Assembly: GCA_947247005.1 (NCBI GenBank) | Contig: OX365955.1 | Location: 40,651,822-40,715,821, forward strand | DNA from: Spisula solida | Taxonomy: Eukaryota > Mollusca > Bivalvia > Venerida > Mactridae | Direction of reading: 5' to 3' | DNA length: 64,000 nucleotides | Shown: positions 20,470-34,755 of the stretch, piece by piece | How the letters are laid out: each line of letters begins with the position of its first letter | Position numbering within the stretch: position 1 is the first letter of the stretch | Program-made: the position numbers and the translations under genes | The notes under the pieces: model-generated | Told to the model about the DNA's origin: nothing | What the model saw: only the letters and a program-made list of their open reading frames with translations | The model's database searches: none

Positions 20470-23220
20470 GGCCAAGATATATCAGTAATACCCGCAGTTG
20501 TTTTTATCTTTTACTTTTTTAACATTAACAAACATGTATACTCGCGTTAAGCAGAATGAACAGATAGCTAGAAAGACAAGGAGTAAGTTACCGATATAAC
20601 TTACCAAACCAAGATAATGACGATGTTTACCATTCTACAACCAGGGGTGGTATTGAATATTGGAGAATAAGGATAGCCAATCTTATCGTCTGTTACTGAT
20701 CAATAGTTTAATATGGTGTGATCTAATTGGTTGTTATATAATCTCGTTATACAATTGTGCGCCATTACGCATTACCGTTCTTTATTTAACCAGCCACGAA
20801 TCAGTTCTCCTTATGTTCGAAACTATGACATCTTAAACACGCACATCGTGTCCGGTATATATATATACGAAGAATGATACACATACCGTAAAAACAGTAT
20901 TAAATAAGATGTTTTAGATTCACACATTGATTATTATCCTCAAGCAAACACCGGAATGACGGTTATTTTCTTTTCGACGGTGTTACATCATGATTATATA
21001 GTAGAATTTGTATAATAGGATAGTGCAGGGATACAGGCGTGTTATTTACTATCCGCTGGGGATTTTCAGAATCTGTTCCAATTAGTTTATGTCATTGTGA
21101 CACTGATCACTGGAGATTGTCTTCGTGCGTTATCGTAGCTTCAACGACATTTATGAGCAACAATTACCTCTGTGAAGAGCTATTTAGACCATAATCAGAT
21201 ATGCTAAAGTAGTATAGCAGTGTACAACTGCTAGCTCAGCAAGAAGTAACTCAGATCAAATAACGAATATTGAGATATCATGACTTTATTTCGTTTAATG
21301 ATTATTTATTAGCACCCAACAGAGACAACAGGGTACCATGCGATAGTCTCAAATTGAACACAAGAAAAAGGCTCATCTACAAATCGATGCCAAAAGAACA
21401 ACTCAACTATAAAAAATAACACGGAAACACTACAAAAACTCGATGCATGTATCTTATGCCGACAGCCGCCTTTGCGTCAGTCAGTCAAATATACTCGCAG
21501 CAACAGCCAGCAGACAAAAACTATTCACAAGGACGACCACTAATCAGAAAGATAACCCACAAAGCAACACTCAACAAAAACAGCATATATAGCTTTTTGA
21601 CCAAACACGAAGCATCATTATGCTGGACAACGAAATTGCAGAAAGGCTGCTTTACAAAAGATTCTCTTTAAACCAAATACGTTGACTTACTTCGTATTTA
21701 TAATATCCAACGTGTTGATCCAAATACTATTCTAGTAATTGTTATTGAAGGTATTGTACAATTGTACTATTATCTAATTACGCGAATCATTATCGTAATG
21801 TGTACGTTCCTAACCAGCGGGGTGTGTTAAAACAATAATTATGATAGTTAAGGATACAGTGTCCAATTACCAAGTGTCGTTATACAGGAGTTTGTCTTAT
21901 TCGTGGTTCTCATGCAACTATTCGTGGACACTGAGCACATAACAAGTCAGTTCATACAATGTAGTGTTATAGGAAATATTTCCAGACAATATTGTAGTCA
22001 ATAACTGCACTTAAGACTTATTATGGCATGTTTGAAATATATTAAAGACGATGAAGCACCATAACATTCTACATAAGGTACAGCGATGTTTTAACATGTC
22101 TCGGCGGGTTGGTGAGACAGACTCACATGTTAGACTTCCTATGACAGCGCAATACTATAATTAATACATATGTATGTCAAACTATTAAGTTATACTTGAC
22201 GGCTAACATTCGATGGCAATTTGAGGATTTTGTCTCTTCTGAAGAGCGACTGAACATAACAGTACACAGTGGACTAGGCTTAGACTTTTAAAGAATTTGA
22301 TGTCTCTCAAAACTGAATTCATTGTTTTGAAATAATGCCACTCCGTTAGTGGAAAGATGATAACAAAAAGGACAGAGAAAGCAGCACTCAACATAAACAG
22401 CAGAGCACCAATGGCACAAGTTCTAAAAAAGCTGGCAAAAAGAAAAAGCACACTATTATTATGACATTCATGTATTAAAAGTACAAGTCACAATTGGCCA
22501 CTGTCTATTACCTGACCCCATGTTAATAGAAGATTAGTATTCATGATCAGGATATAATAGATATCCTTTAAAATTCAGGAATTATGATAATGTTAAGCGT
22601 GATACTTTTATACAGGTGGATTGAAGATGATATAAGATTTAATCCTTGTTGTAAGAATGATCCTGGATTTTTTCAGGTTCAGTATCAGTCTAAAGTACAC
22701 GTGTATAATCATTGGCGTTGTCAACAGAATAATGATGTTCTAGATATTTTGAACATGTTAATTAGAGATGGTTTAGGTATTCTGTATAATTTCACGAAAA
22801 AACTTAATATTGCTCAGCTGAGTCTGCTATTTTAAAAGCATATGTTGTTGGTTACATGACTCTAATATGTATACTTGTATATATTGTTTCTTCTCAGTAA
22901 GATGCCAATTTAATACAGCAATTCATATAAAGTCCAATTTGTGTAGACAATTATTTTCAAGTTATGAACATCTAATGTAAAAACTTAAGTCTGTTATAAC
23001 AAGCTTAAGTTAATGGTTTATAATTGTTCATTACGGCTGAATTTTCATGAGCATTTCTTACAAAAATCACCTGATACATTATTATTTACAAATGTAGCAA
23101 TAAATACACAGTTGCTGGTACCAATCTACATCGCATGACTATAATTGTAGTCATATGATCAAATCAAAATAGCCGAGCAATAACCTATTAAGATTTTTCG
23201 TGGAATTGGAGCCTGGTGTT
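20470..23220. other. Non-coding DNA left of the tandem array
   Basis: No convincing gene. At 21,600-21,660 the words cgaagcatcattatgctgga, caacgaaattgcag and aaggctgc resemble 38,588-38,635 inside the RT-bearing element, so a decayed relative of that family lies here. ORFs of up to 83 codons (for example 22,584-22,835) lack any motif. Confidence 0.5.
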
Positions 23221-24374
23221 TCATGGTTCTGTATAATTCCAGCTGTTTATTTCAGCTAAATGCCGCGTTTCTCCCATCATACTTTTACTGGTTTTCTGCC
23301 GTTTTTTTCAGTTGACCTTACCTATATTAATTTGCTCTCCTACATGGAACCGAAATCTTCTCGATATGTAAACACATGATGGTAGCCAATGTCACTGTAA
23401 ATCATAACCAGCAAAATCTGGCAATCGAGCTTAAATTGTCCTTGTCACAGCCCTGCCCTCCATCTAGATACCGATATAAAGGTACTTGTTTAAGCAGATA
23501 CTGTAAACAAATAACATGTACTAACATCATGTCTGATTTGATCAGTGTGATTAATTGAAACAAATAAAAAATATAATGTCATGCTACGAACCACCGATTT
23601 TACTATGTTGGACAATATGCATGTTGCTTGTCCAGACACTGTGACAGTCAAAGTAATATTGCCGAAAATATAAACAAACTGCGAAACAAAAAAAACGTTT
23701 AAATATCAGTTCGAATGTATAGGTTCGAGGTAATGTTCAATATAAGATACCGCTGAAAGAAAGCAATCACTTAACACTTGTAATATGCACAAGACCGGTC
23801 CGGTCGGTAAGCGCTCAATAAGCTAATCCAGAATATACGACTGATAAATTATCGAAACAGAACTGCATCAAACACGATAAAAGTGAAGAAGCATCGAGCC
23901 GAGCACAGTTCGAGAAGTTTGTAATTATTTGTGGCGTGAGAATATTCATTAAACAACCGCCGCACAAAACTTGGTCGCCTATCATTTAATTCGGTTCGGA
24001 ATTTAAGACGCGTTGACGGCCATGACCAAAAAGCCAATCTACTTATTAAGACACTATTACTTTCCTTAGTAGAATACTAGCATATATACCTTTTTTATAC
24101 TGACGTGCACAGACGATTCAAGGCATACAGAAGCAGCGCATCGCCTAGCCATACATGGCACAGACAATCACAGAACGTATCATCAGCTTTTCCCAAAAAG
24201 GATACTTCAAGCATGCCAGTAAATTCCTTTTTAATACCGTAAGTCTTTTTTAGGACTTCTGACAGATATAAACTAGGTATAATTTCTGCCGTTTTACCAT
24301 TGGAACTGGGTCATTCAGTGTTGGCATTCAGCTTTTTGATTGCTGAATCTAGTTAATTCAGCCGTTTGACATCT

Positions 24375-24690
24375 TAAACTATAATAATAATAATAATAAC
24401 GACTTTATTTATAGTGGATGACATATTTGGTTCTAGACCAATTTTCAATATGGTCCACATCAACATGGGATATATACAATCATTTACAGGAATACATGAT
24501 AATTATGAGCAAAAGAAAAACATAACAGAAAAACTCATGGAGTCAATAATAAAGATGCAAAACAAAGCACAATGTTAAGGTAATGGTAAATAATTATGAT
24601 ATACAAAATTCAACACTGTAATATGTAGATATAATTAATAGCGTAATGTTGTGAAACATGTAAATGTTACATCATGTGGCCAGAGTACTT
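24375..24690 (-). mobile_element. 5'-truncated LINE 3' end (minus strand)
   Basis: On the minus strand it ends aataaagtcgttattattat, the same 3' terminus as the LINE at 49,250-52,214. It interrupts sequence that is continuous in the other two X copies (…agctt|ggacttgagcgg at 40,204-40,220). Only 3' UTR is present. Confidence 0.75.
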
Positions 24691-25070
24691 GGGCGGATCA
24701 TTTTCTTGTTCAGTTGGGCATTGTGTCTCGTATGTTTTGTAATGTTTTCTGTGCTCGGCTTGTCACGTTGAGTGATGCCTTCCCTGTCTGACTTAATATA
24801 ATCTTTCTGTTGTTGTCACATGAATTTGGAAAGTATAATACTTTGATCTGGTACTACGGTGGCTATATACTTTATATCTTGATAAATACCAGGTTTAGCA
24901 AAGAGTGTCACTAACCTATAGAACATCCATATTTCAACTAATTTCCATTTTCGCATTCATATCAGGATGATCAGATTATTTTTCCGTGCCAACTTCATTA
25001 TCAATCAAATATCTTCCAATCTCATTATTCTCCATATTGACCTTGGCCACTTTCATGCAGAGCTAACAAT

Positions 25071-25655
25071 TTGTACAGTGGTCTTGTTTGTACCTATCCT
25101 TGTACAGTGTTCTTGTTTGTACCTATCCTTGTACATTGTTCTTGTTTGTACCTATCCTTGTACATTGTTCTTGTTTGTACCTATCCTTGTACATTGTTCT
25201 TGATTGTACATGTACCTATCCTTGTACAGTGTTCTTGTTTGTACCTATCCTTGTACAGTGTTCTTGTTTGTACCTATCCTTGTACAGTGTTCTGGTTTGT
25301 ACCTATCATTGTACAATGTTCTTGTTTGTACCTATCCTTGTACAGTGTTCTTGTTTGTACCTATCGTTGTACAGTGTTCTTGTTTGTACCTATCCTTGTA
25401 CAGTGTTCTTGTTTGTACCTATCCTTGTACATTGTTCTTGTTTGTACCTATCCTTGTACATTGTTCTTGTTTGTACCTATCCTTATACAGTGTTCTTGTT
25501 TGTACCTATCCTTGTACAGTGTTCTTGTTTGTACCTATCCTTGTACAGTGTTCTTGTTTGTACATATCCTTATACAGTGTTCTTGTTTGTACCTATCCTT
25601 GTACAGTGTTCTTGTGTGTACCTTTCCTTGTACAGTGTTCTTGTTTGTACCTAAC
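25071..25655 (+). repeat. 29-bp minisatellite, about 20 copies
   Basis: The unit is tgtacagtgttcttgtttg followed by tacctatcct. Variation is low (cagt/catt, cct/cat/cgt), and one unit has a short acatgt insertion near 25,207. Because 29 is not a multiple of three and the unit lacks stops, all three plus frames stay open over the array, giving three overlapping false ORFs of 150-211 codons. The corresponding sites in the other X copies (about 40,598 and 60,318) hold a single unit. Confidence 0.97.
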
Positions 25656-28600
25656 GTACTAAGTATTGCCCTTCCTGTTCACATTTTGTACATCTTTTTT
25701 TATTAAACATTTTATTTTATACCTTTCTGTTTTGTGTTTGGTGATTAATTGCTGTAATGGGTATTAAATACAACCCATAAATAATCGTAATACTTCGACG
25801 TTAGTTGAATTGCGCAGTGACATGTCATGAACATCAAAAGCAAACTATTAAGAAACCCGACGTCAGTTTAATTGCTCAGTGACATGCCATGATCAACAAC
25901 AGCAAACCATTAACTACCATATAAAGTAAGGCAACTAACTTGTGATCCATGACTTGAAAGTTTGAAACATGTGTAACAGTCATGTCATGTGTACATCAAA
26001 GATACACCAACGTTTGAAACGACGCATATTACGGACAGACAACATAACAACAACAGTTTGAACAGTACACTAACACTTAAACAGTATGTCTTGTTTACAT
26101 TGAATGACCTATGAGTTGTTTTACGACAAAATGTACTAAAATGAAGAAGATACCATCAATGAACATAATTAAATGGAAAGTTCACATGTGTTGGACCTCA
26201 AAACGGCATTATCATAACCTTTATGTCTACAATTGAACGACCAATGTTCTTGTAATGGTACTAATGGAATGCATACATGCTAGTCTTGTTATTTTCGCTA
26301 CAAAGCTAAGTGAATCTGTTACGTTCCTTCAGGTTTAATTAACATATAAAACTGATACTCTGAACATGGCAATATGATGAATACAGCTTAAATCATAAGT
26401 TACGCGAATGTCTTGGCGGCCATAAAGAGTTTCAGGTATTTATGTTTTGGGCGGTTGCTTATACAAAGATATAACAAAATACAGTTTTTATAAGCTTGTA
26501 TTATATTGTTTTTTGTAGCATATATAGTGTATATATACATCTGCATCAATGTTATGGAATAAAAATTGTTTCAAATGTTGATGTCTAAGTGCTAATAATC
26601 CCAACCTCATTAAAATGTTTGTGGTGTTTCCAAGCTTCTGTGATAACACAATGCGACTTTCGGCACCTTGCATAATACTTAATATGAGTTATTCTTTCCA
26701 GTTTGGTCTATGTCAATACCAGTGACATGGAAAAGCGCGACATTATGCAATGCATACCAAATGCAATACATGAATTTTGTTATGAACATTTAGCAGCAGA
26801 TTAGATGATAAATTAATATTTGCACAACGTGAGACGGACATCATATTGATTTCTTGACCCTTATCAAAGTTAGAGTAGTATATGTTATGTGGTTTACTGG
26901 CTTTAATAAAAGCCCATTTACAACGTATTAATTGTGTCTGTAATGGTTGTAATTTACAAGCTACGCAACCTACTTCACACGGGAAAAATATTTGAGAGAC
27001 ACAAATTCGTATACTCGAACTCCTGTAACGTTATTTTTATTTGACGACTGAGACGATATTCTGCCGATATGGACATTTTTAGTTTATCCTTCTTGCGATC
27101 ACGATTGACTTAAATATCCTTTGTGTAAATTAGAACATAGTTACTACAATAACGAATTGCGTGGAACAAATGTCAAAACAGAAATGACCATAAAATAAAT
27201 GTATGAGTATATACCGATCTCACTATTTAGCGTATATACACTTCTTTGTACATAACAGCGTTAGAATATGTTCAAGGTTTTCCTTAACATAATATATTAA
27301 GGGCTTTATTTATTACGGCGTCTCTTAACTATGAAAGTTAGGCCTATTTCGTTTGTCTCCGGTGATCGGAATGAGCCACACTGTTAGAAGTATTTTAGAA
27401 AGTTAACAGAGTTTTGTTCACCTGTAAGGCAACGTCAGCCTGACATTTATTTCCACGGCTACCCTATGGTTTTCTCTACTTCTGATGGACAACTTACATG
27501 GGACATTTATACAATTAAGAGCATAGTTTAGTTTCAACTAACTTATTTAAACCAATTATGAAACAAGTTCTTTAACTCCAGGCATATCATTCCTGGTGTT
27601 ATTAATCGCCACGAGGAGGATATATTAGAAACAAGATGTTTACAACCAAAAGGCGGAAACACGTTGGTGAGGCTATTACCACACCATTGTCTGTTGTCAT
27701 GCAATAAATAACTTTTTCAGCAATCGTACTTGTATAGGATTTGTTTGACCTTAGCTATGGACACATTGATCATTGTATCCAAACAGTCGTTATATGAATT
27801 AAATTTTGGTATGAAACATTAATATTTTGAATATTGTGAAAATAAATTTAAATACTAGTATTCAAAAATACAGATAACGTGAGCTTTTAAAAAAAACGTA
27901 AAAGGAAAACCCTTTTGTATACCAATTTTCAAGAACTTACTGCAATTTACTGTATCAGTAATACGTATATTTTAGGGATTGCCAAAAATATCAGAATATC
28001 TTAATCAAAAGCGCCACACTATTACAAAAAAGCCTATCCTGATTGCAAATGACGATGAAAAAAAATTGATGGTGATATAAAAACCAATCAACATATTGTG
28101 TATTTACAGATGAAAACCTTAACATACGAGTGGGGACAATGCCATTTTCTCATTTATCTGTTCATTCTGGACAGAGCCTCAATCCAGAAATGTCATTAAT
28201 TAGAATCAGAGTCTGGACAACGCTTATTTATTCATTTATTTGGTAATTTAAGTGCTATAAAACATGAAGCATATGCTTGGACTATTAAACCGATAATAGA
28301 TAATCGAACTTGACCAAGATATTGTTCCCATAGACATTGACAGCAGGATAGAAGGCTGTAATACAGCATTAATGACATACAATACAATTGCCAAAATGTC
28401 AACTTATGTAATTTGGAAAGTGATATTACTTGCTATTGTCTTGACTTTAATCTATGAGTGGGATTTATATATCCCTACCGGAAATCACGGAAACGTTGGT
28501 ATATGACATATACAGGATTATTGTAACTGGTTCGTATTAAAATAGATCTGAATATAACTTTATTTGGTTTATCCCAAAATTGGATAGGTCGATTAATTCT

Positions 28601-29259
28601 TGATGAATTGCAAAACAAACTATAAGGCGGTCAGATATGATGATATGCAAATGCAATTATTTCAGCTAAAAGCGTAGCAGCGTACGTGTCAAGTATGGCC
28701 AATGAATTATTAATGCAATATGGTCGTGTAGCTCAACGTAATTCTACTATTGGGTCCGGCTAAAATTGGATCAAATTGATGATTTAATGTTCACTGCGTG
28801 ATATTTCTGTTATTTAACAAAAGGCACGTGTAGGTGTTACAAAACTTGGTACGTTGTTACACCGTCATAACAATAACGGTAGCACTTATGCAATTTTAAA
28901 ACTTGTCTTCTTTCCCAGTATTTCCCTTTTGATGTTTTATTCTTGGTGCAAAATTTAAAAGCCGGTAACAAAGACGCCACATTAGTTCCTGCACTAAATG
29001 TCCACTGGCGTAGTGATGTTTCATTACCTTTCCTTCTAAACAAGCATTTAATGTCAGACTAAATGAACTATATAATAGAATTAGCTTGCGTTCAATAGAA
29101 TATAAAACATAAATCATGTTGCTCTCATAGGAAATAGAAACTGTCTTGTTTTGTCTGGATCAGATTGACATTCCATACGAACGATGTAATTGTATTTTGT
29201 TGGAATATGACAGTATCAATCATATAAGTCGTTATACTTTAAGAATGAAGCTGTCAGGA

Positions 29260-29570
29260 ACATAAGAAAGGTGTTATTAGAGAGGGTGCGGCGTTTACGT
29301 CTACGTGGATACTATTTTGGGGTATTTCGTCATCCATGTATGTGTAGTTTCTACAGGTTACGGACGTGTGACAGACACAGCTATGCGTATGCACGGGAAC
29401 GCAATGTTGCATCGACCGTTGTTTCATTGAGTTTATATAAACACTCATTCACGAAGATATCAAGTTTCAACTGTCATGTGATTTTACACGCACAGCTTGT
29501 GTTTCGTAAGCCAATTTTAATTTGTAAGTGTACATTTACATGTGCGGGTAGCTACAGGTACTATTAGTCG
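29260..29570 (+). other. Unit A-specific stretch with a 98-codon basic ORF
   Basis: Unit B lacks this sequence. The ORF (29,271-29,567) is rich in Arg, Tyr and Cys, with no recognisable domain and no splice or paralogue support. I regard coding as unlikely. Confidence 0.25.
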
Positions 29571-31639
29571 TAAGTGTTCGCATCGCAAAATATCTATTAA
29601 TTCATTTTGTACTTAACGTGTAACGTTTCTCAATATAAGATAAGTTACACGTTTATTCCCTTAACAATGATATTCGCAGAACCATTAACATCGATAGTAG
29701 GATTAACAATGTTAAAAGTCGATTTGCGAACCAGGGGTAAATGTAAAGACAGCTGAAAGGACGCATGTATGAAAATAGACTATTATTTGGTTAACTGGGT
29801 ATTATTTGTACTTATTGTTATTTTTATCAATTTTAAAACAAGAAACACATTTTACATGCTAGAAAATGTACGTTTTATCTTCAGCCAAACATAATATTAC
29901 CTCTTCCATTTCAGCATGTGTACCATTGCCCATCTTGGTATTGTTATTCCGTTAGAGTGATCTTCTGTGGATTGTTTAATCACGTATTTGTAAATTTTCT
30001 TGACACATTATGTCTCCTACACACACAGTCGGAAGGCATATTGATCTTGTGTTTATGTCTGGATGAATGCATGTTTGTATGTCTGTCCCAATGGATGAAA
30101 TAAAGTTTGCCTGTGTTTGTTCTTCTACAGCACAGGTCGGATTGCAATGAAACTTCACATGAATATTTCGTATCAAACATAGATCTAGTTGTACATACTG
30201 TCGGAAAAATATAACTGGGAGACATACGTTTTTGTACAACAAACCCTTCTTGTGTTCAGATGTCTTCGTTTATTACCGTGATGTCATATGTAGCAATGTA
30301 TGGTCTTAAATGATTACATGTATGACATTGTAACTGTTGTCATGCGTGCACAGTTATATGTAGTCATTTGTGTTTTTGTGAAACCCTAATATCAATACTA
30401 ATGTTTTGTTTATATAATAATCAATAGTATTTTGTTTGCAAAATGCTGAATGGACTCTTTCTCGTTCCACATATCACAATCATATACATATAACGTAACG
30501 CAACGTCCTAACACTATGGGTTGTCCGCCCTTTGATTTATAAGGTTGGATGATTTCTTTAAACCTACTATCCGGGTGTTCAATAAACTCAGTAAGACGCT
30601 ACACATGAAATTGGTGTCTTAAAACGTTGCGTTAAAACATGTCGTTTTGGGCAAATGTAACGCTAATGTAGCGTGATAACTAAATGACTGCCTCTTGAGA
30701 CACTATGAGTCTATTTCACAGGAAAATGTTGACTACTCTTTCCGTTAGGTTCACCCTAACTGGCTTAAATGTTTGAATGCTGAGAATTTAGTTTATGAAT
30801 TAAGTTTTTTTGTATGTATTCTACGAACACAACGCATTGTTTCGTAGATTAGCACCTTGCGTTATCTTGGTTCGTCCTATGACGTCACGTATGAGCAGTC
30901 AAATAGAAATATTGCGACGTTCGATGTTTAATTATCCTAGTTCAATAAACGATCCTAAATGAAACATAAAGTCCGTGTTAGATCACGCTAAGCTATATAA
31001 TCTGTTTTAGAGACGCGTTGATTGTTTAGTTTGATGATAGAACATATTAGGTTGTGACTTAATTTACTTAATTTATGATGTGAGTTGGCGATTAATCGTA
31101 TAATCTTTTCAGAAACGAACCCAATAACTTAAAATGCAGTTTCTGGAACTGAAAGAGATTTAGCGATTTGCGACGGACTAATATCGTAATCATTCGTCGT
31201 TTTAAGTGCGTTTTGTTAATGAAGACAATAGTGCAAGAGTGCATTTGTCTTAACACTACATACCCATACACTTGTATGATGGTATAATATTCAGTCTTAA
31301 CGGAAAATACGCAAAACTAGCGATGTGGAAATCTTATAAATAATAATAAAAAAACTGATAATACTATTATATATCGACTTTTTTATGCGGCGTCAAATGA
31401 TGGACATGCTTTAAGTCAAACTACGTTATGTATGTATCGACTTTTACACGACATGCATCGTATGATTTTTACCACACGACGTCTTCACATAAACTTGAAG
31501 AATGAGTGTTACTATGACCACATGACTTCAATCAAAGTTCGAGTTAAAATACGATGCACGCTTTAGGTCGACACTGGTAAACAGGGTAGGTAAATATTTT
31601 GTATTGTTCCGACAATGTGATGATTCAGATACGTTCGCT

Positions 31640-31890
31640 ATCAAAACAATAAGATAATGTATAATCGGACATGGAAGGCAGAACGCAACCCGAACAGCCG
31701 ATCACAGAAAACATAAAAAACATCACATACCACAATTACACGGCACAATGCCCAACGCATTACTAAACGAGAAAATGAAGCTCATCGCCGAAAGCCCAAA
31801 TCTAAAAACTGAACGACCTAGTTTCAGTTACAAAACATCTGAATGACTTAGTTTAAGCTGGTCATAAAAAACACGTAATATTTTGACTGA
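31640..31890. repeat. Diverged copy of the 'ggaaggcag...gacctagtttcag' family
   Basis: gacatggaaggcagaacgca, ccgatcacagaaaacataaa, cacaatgccca and gacctagtttcag match the left end of the element at 37,205. The same copy is present in unit B at 53,990-54,235, so it predates the duplication. Confidence 0.65.
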
Positions 31891-31988
31891 TGCAAACGTA
31901 CTGCTAAGGTGATTTGTAGGATGTTTATTTCTTTCATCTTTCAGCGATATGTTGTGCTCCCATTTGCTAGGATCAATTTCGGCATTTC

Positions 31989-32228
31989 ATGTACACATCA
32001 ATGCTACTGACCATTTTTATAGCAGACATAATAACTACTATTGATGGTAATAAACACAGTTTATTTCGCAGCGAAACCATAAACAATATACATTCAGGGG
32101 TAAAGTGGAGACATTTTATTACATTGTTATGGTGTTTAATGCTATGGAATCTATTCGGACGGCTGATGAGTTCACACCATATACAGACCAATTTATCGGC
32201 TGATCCTACGGTGTCACTTTATGTATAA
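31989..32228 (+). CDS. Possible 79-codon ORF, conserved between units (uncertain)
   Basis: The plus-strand ORF begins MYTSMLLTIFIAD and includes a hydrophobic LLWCLMLWNLFG segment. It follows a good-looking acceptor context (ttctttcatctttcag, 31,930-31,945). The unit B counterpart (54,365-54,592) has an equivalent frame. From about 32,055 to 32,249 the two copies are identical, while flanks show differences. Length is small and no family is recognised. It could simply be a converted non-coding stretch. Confidence 0.2.
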   Translation: MYTSMLLTIFIADIITTIDGNKHSLFRSETINNIHSGVKWRHFITLLWCLMLWNLFGRLMSSHHIQTNLSADPTVSLYV

Positions 32229-32600
32229 CAAATCATAGGTATATTCTATTTGACAATTTATTTGAGCTAACTTGTTCAAATGTGTTTTTTAGTTTGTTAT
32301 CAGTGGCTATGGGATTCTGGACGGGGGTTGTGTTGATATATATTATGTGTAGAGCGACTTAGAATGGATTGACTGTAATATTTTATGAATTTCAAATTCC
32401 TGTGAGCAGATCACAGGTATTTCAAATTTTATCGATAAAGTTTCATAGCAGCCTATCCCTTAAAAATCATGCTTTTCATCTATATAAACACCATAAACAC
32501 GATATAGACTATATAGCAAAAGCGAACATAATGGATGTACATGTATATTGTATACCTATTATGTAACGAGGATTCCGATTGGCTTAGACGGCCTGCACGA

Positions 32601-32628
32601 GAGGTGTATATATTTTAATATACACCTC
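32601..32628. repeat. Short palindrome gaggtgtata...tatacacctc
   Basis: A 10-bp perfect stem with an 8-nt AT loop; also in unit B at 54,970-54,997. It is followed in both by cccgaaagcgaggctgggg. Confidence 0.8.
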
Positions 32629-32975
32629 CCGAAAGCGAGGCTGGGGTGGATATCACATTTTTATGACGTGACGTCATTTCCTGCGACCTAACTTTCCAAA
32701 CAACGTAACGGTTTTTCCCGTAGTATTTGACCTACAGCTGCTCATACATATTTATAGGCTCTAACCTAGCCATTAATGATAAATGCCGTTAATAAATACG
32801 TGAATACTCTGGCATACACAACATACGAAGAGCATTGTTAGCTAGAACATTTGAAGAGTCGTCTTTAGTCTTACATACACATTCCTGAAGAGAGACTGAA
32901 GTTATTATAATTTAAAAAGTGTCGATGGGTTTTATTTCTGTGACTTATGGCATGGTATACAATATAACAGTTGTC

Positions 32976-33060
32976 GACTTATGTTTCGATGAATATGATG
33001 TTTATTTGACCTTCACTTTTTTCAGGTCAATAAAACATCATATTCACCTAAACATAAGTC
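32976..33060. mobile_element. Foldback (MITE-like) element, centre deleted
   Basis: The arms gacttatgtttcgatgaata and its near-complement run to 33,060; the stem includes gaatatgatgttta(t/g)ttgacc. The unit B copy (55,345-55,471) is about 42 bp longer and keeps the inner part of the stem, so unit A has lost the tip of the hairpin. Confidence 0.8.
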
Positions 33061-34755
33061 AATAACAGTATACTATAACAAGACAGCGACCAAGCGATTG
33101 CGTCCGATGATAAATCCGGTGATACACAATCGAAGATTACCACTAGTTCTTTTTCTAAAAGGAAGAAAATATTAGTTATTGGTGACTTGCGTACAATCAA
33201 CCAAGGAATAAAAATATATCAATGTAGTCATTTTAGATCAAAGTATCTTGCTTATTATATTTATATGTTACAAGAATTGTTTACGATTTGTTTCAATAAT
33301 TAGCCCATGGTAGGAAAATATTATTGTGCTGACGTCACAAAAACTGCTTTGGTACGAATATTTTTATGGATGAAACGTCGTACTGTCCACTTATGATGAT
33401 CACGTGTTGTCTACGTTTCGAACATATTGGTCAAAGACTATCTCACGATAAAATGTGAAGTAATCCAAGTGACGATGCATGTCCGTCGTCGTTGTGAATC
33501 GGTAATCGTTTAAAAATCACTAGTGAAACCGTATAGTTTACTTAATGTTTGATGTAACTTTAGCTGATGATTATATAATTTTATGTCACCTTTGTGAGGT
33601 CGATGTTATCTCGTCTGAGCTTTGATGTTATAATGTTTGTTTTGCTACGTGTATTCAATAAATAGTATAATATTCACTGACCCAAGCCTCGGATGCACCT
33701 ATCAGTGCACGTGTATACACACTGTGGAGTATATGTATACACGTAAAACTATAAATAACGCATTTCCAATGCTTACACCAGTCTAAAACTACGAGACTCG
33801 TTCGAATACAAAGCTAAAAGTTTGATGCAAATTTAAAGGACACAGAAACGAAGAAAATTGACGTTGTGTCACATAAAACAAAAAACAATTGGCGTTAACC
33901 GACTGAACAAATATAATTTACAGATTGCTTGCAGTCTAGATCTTTCGCCTTGATTGAATAATTCATACGGGCAGTCGCCGAAGGTGTAGGAATATGAACA
34001 GAACGATAATAACGGTGACGACTGTTAAATGATTTACTATCAATTTAGTACTGTTTTAGCACAAACTGCTACCAGGGATATTGTTTTCTTTTAGACGTGA
34101 TCATGCTTGTGTAAAGAAGGGTGTCATTGCGTTATGTCGGGGCATGTAACTAGAATAGCTTCGAACAAAACAACGCTACCATTGTCAGTTACATGTAGAT
34201 GCTTCAAAGCAACAATTTTCTTAGATACTTTCCACAATTATTTACTATATTGTAAATTGATATTGCTGTTAAATATGTAATCAACAATAAATAAAATCGT
34301 TATCATCATTATTGTACTTAGAATTTAGGACTAACATAGTTTGATACCTGAATGTAGAGCAGTAGATTTTCACCCGACGATCTAGGTGTAGGTCACAGTG
34401 TATAAACAAGTCAACTTTCGGTTATCCAAAGTTAGTCATATACGTTGACTAATGACTTGTATATATAGTTTCCCACTAAGTCATATGGTGACCAGAAATC
34501 ACAGATGCTTTTTCTCGCAATAAGCAATACTAGGCAGATTGTATAGCCTCCCAATAAGTCATACAGTTATTAGGTTTATACGCTGTGCAGGTGATATTGT
34601 TCACCGTCATGTCTTCCTAACGACAATCATTTGGAGTTGGTAGTGGACTAACAAAGTAAGACTAATTGTAATTAATTGAATCATTAGTTTTAGGACTAAC
34701 GGAACAGGTTAACAGTCAACCGTAAAAGCAGGAAAAGGAATGGTTATAGTAATCA

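Larger units (their letters stand above)
23225..25800. repeat. Partial copy of the duplicated X segment (copy 0)
   Basis: Homologous to 35,815-40,760 (unit A) and 58,140-60,480 (unit B), starting near 'tttcagctaaatgccgcgtt' and ending at cccataaataatcgtaatac. Relative to the others it has lost the stretch equivalent to about 36,920-40,055. It has gained a truncated LINE (24,375-24,690) and expanded a minisatellite (25,071-25,655). It joins directly to the Y segment near 25,795, skipping the W segment (about 40.8-45.4 kb in unit A). It is clearly more diverged from A and B than these are from each other. Confidence 0.8.

Noticed and set aside
22584..22835. 83-codon plus-strand ORF
   Set aside because: Length is within chance expectation; no domain or splice support.
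25071..25706. Three long overlapping plus-strand ORFs (150-211 codons)
   Set aside because: All come from a stop-free 29-bp minisatellite; the peptide repeats every 29 residues in each frame.
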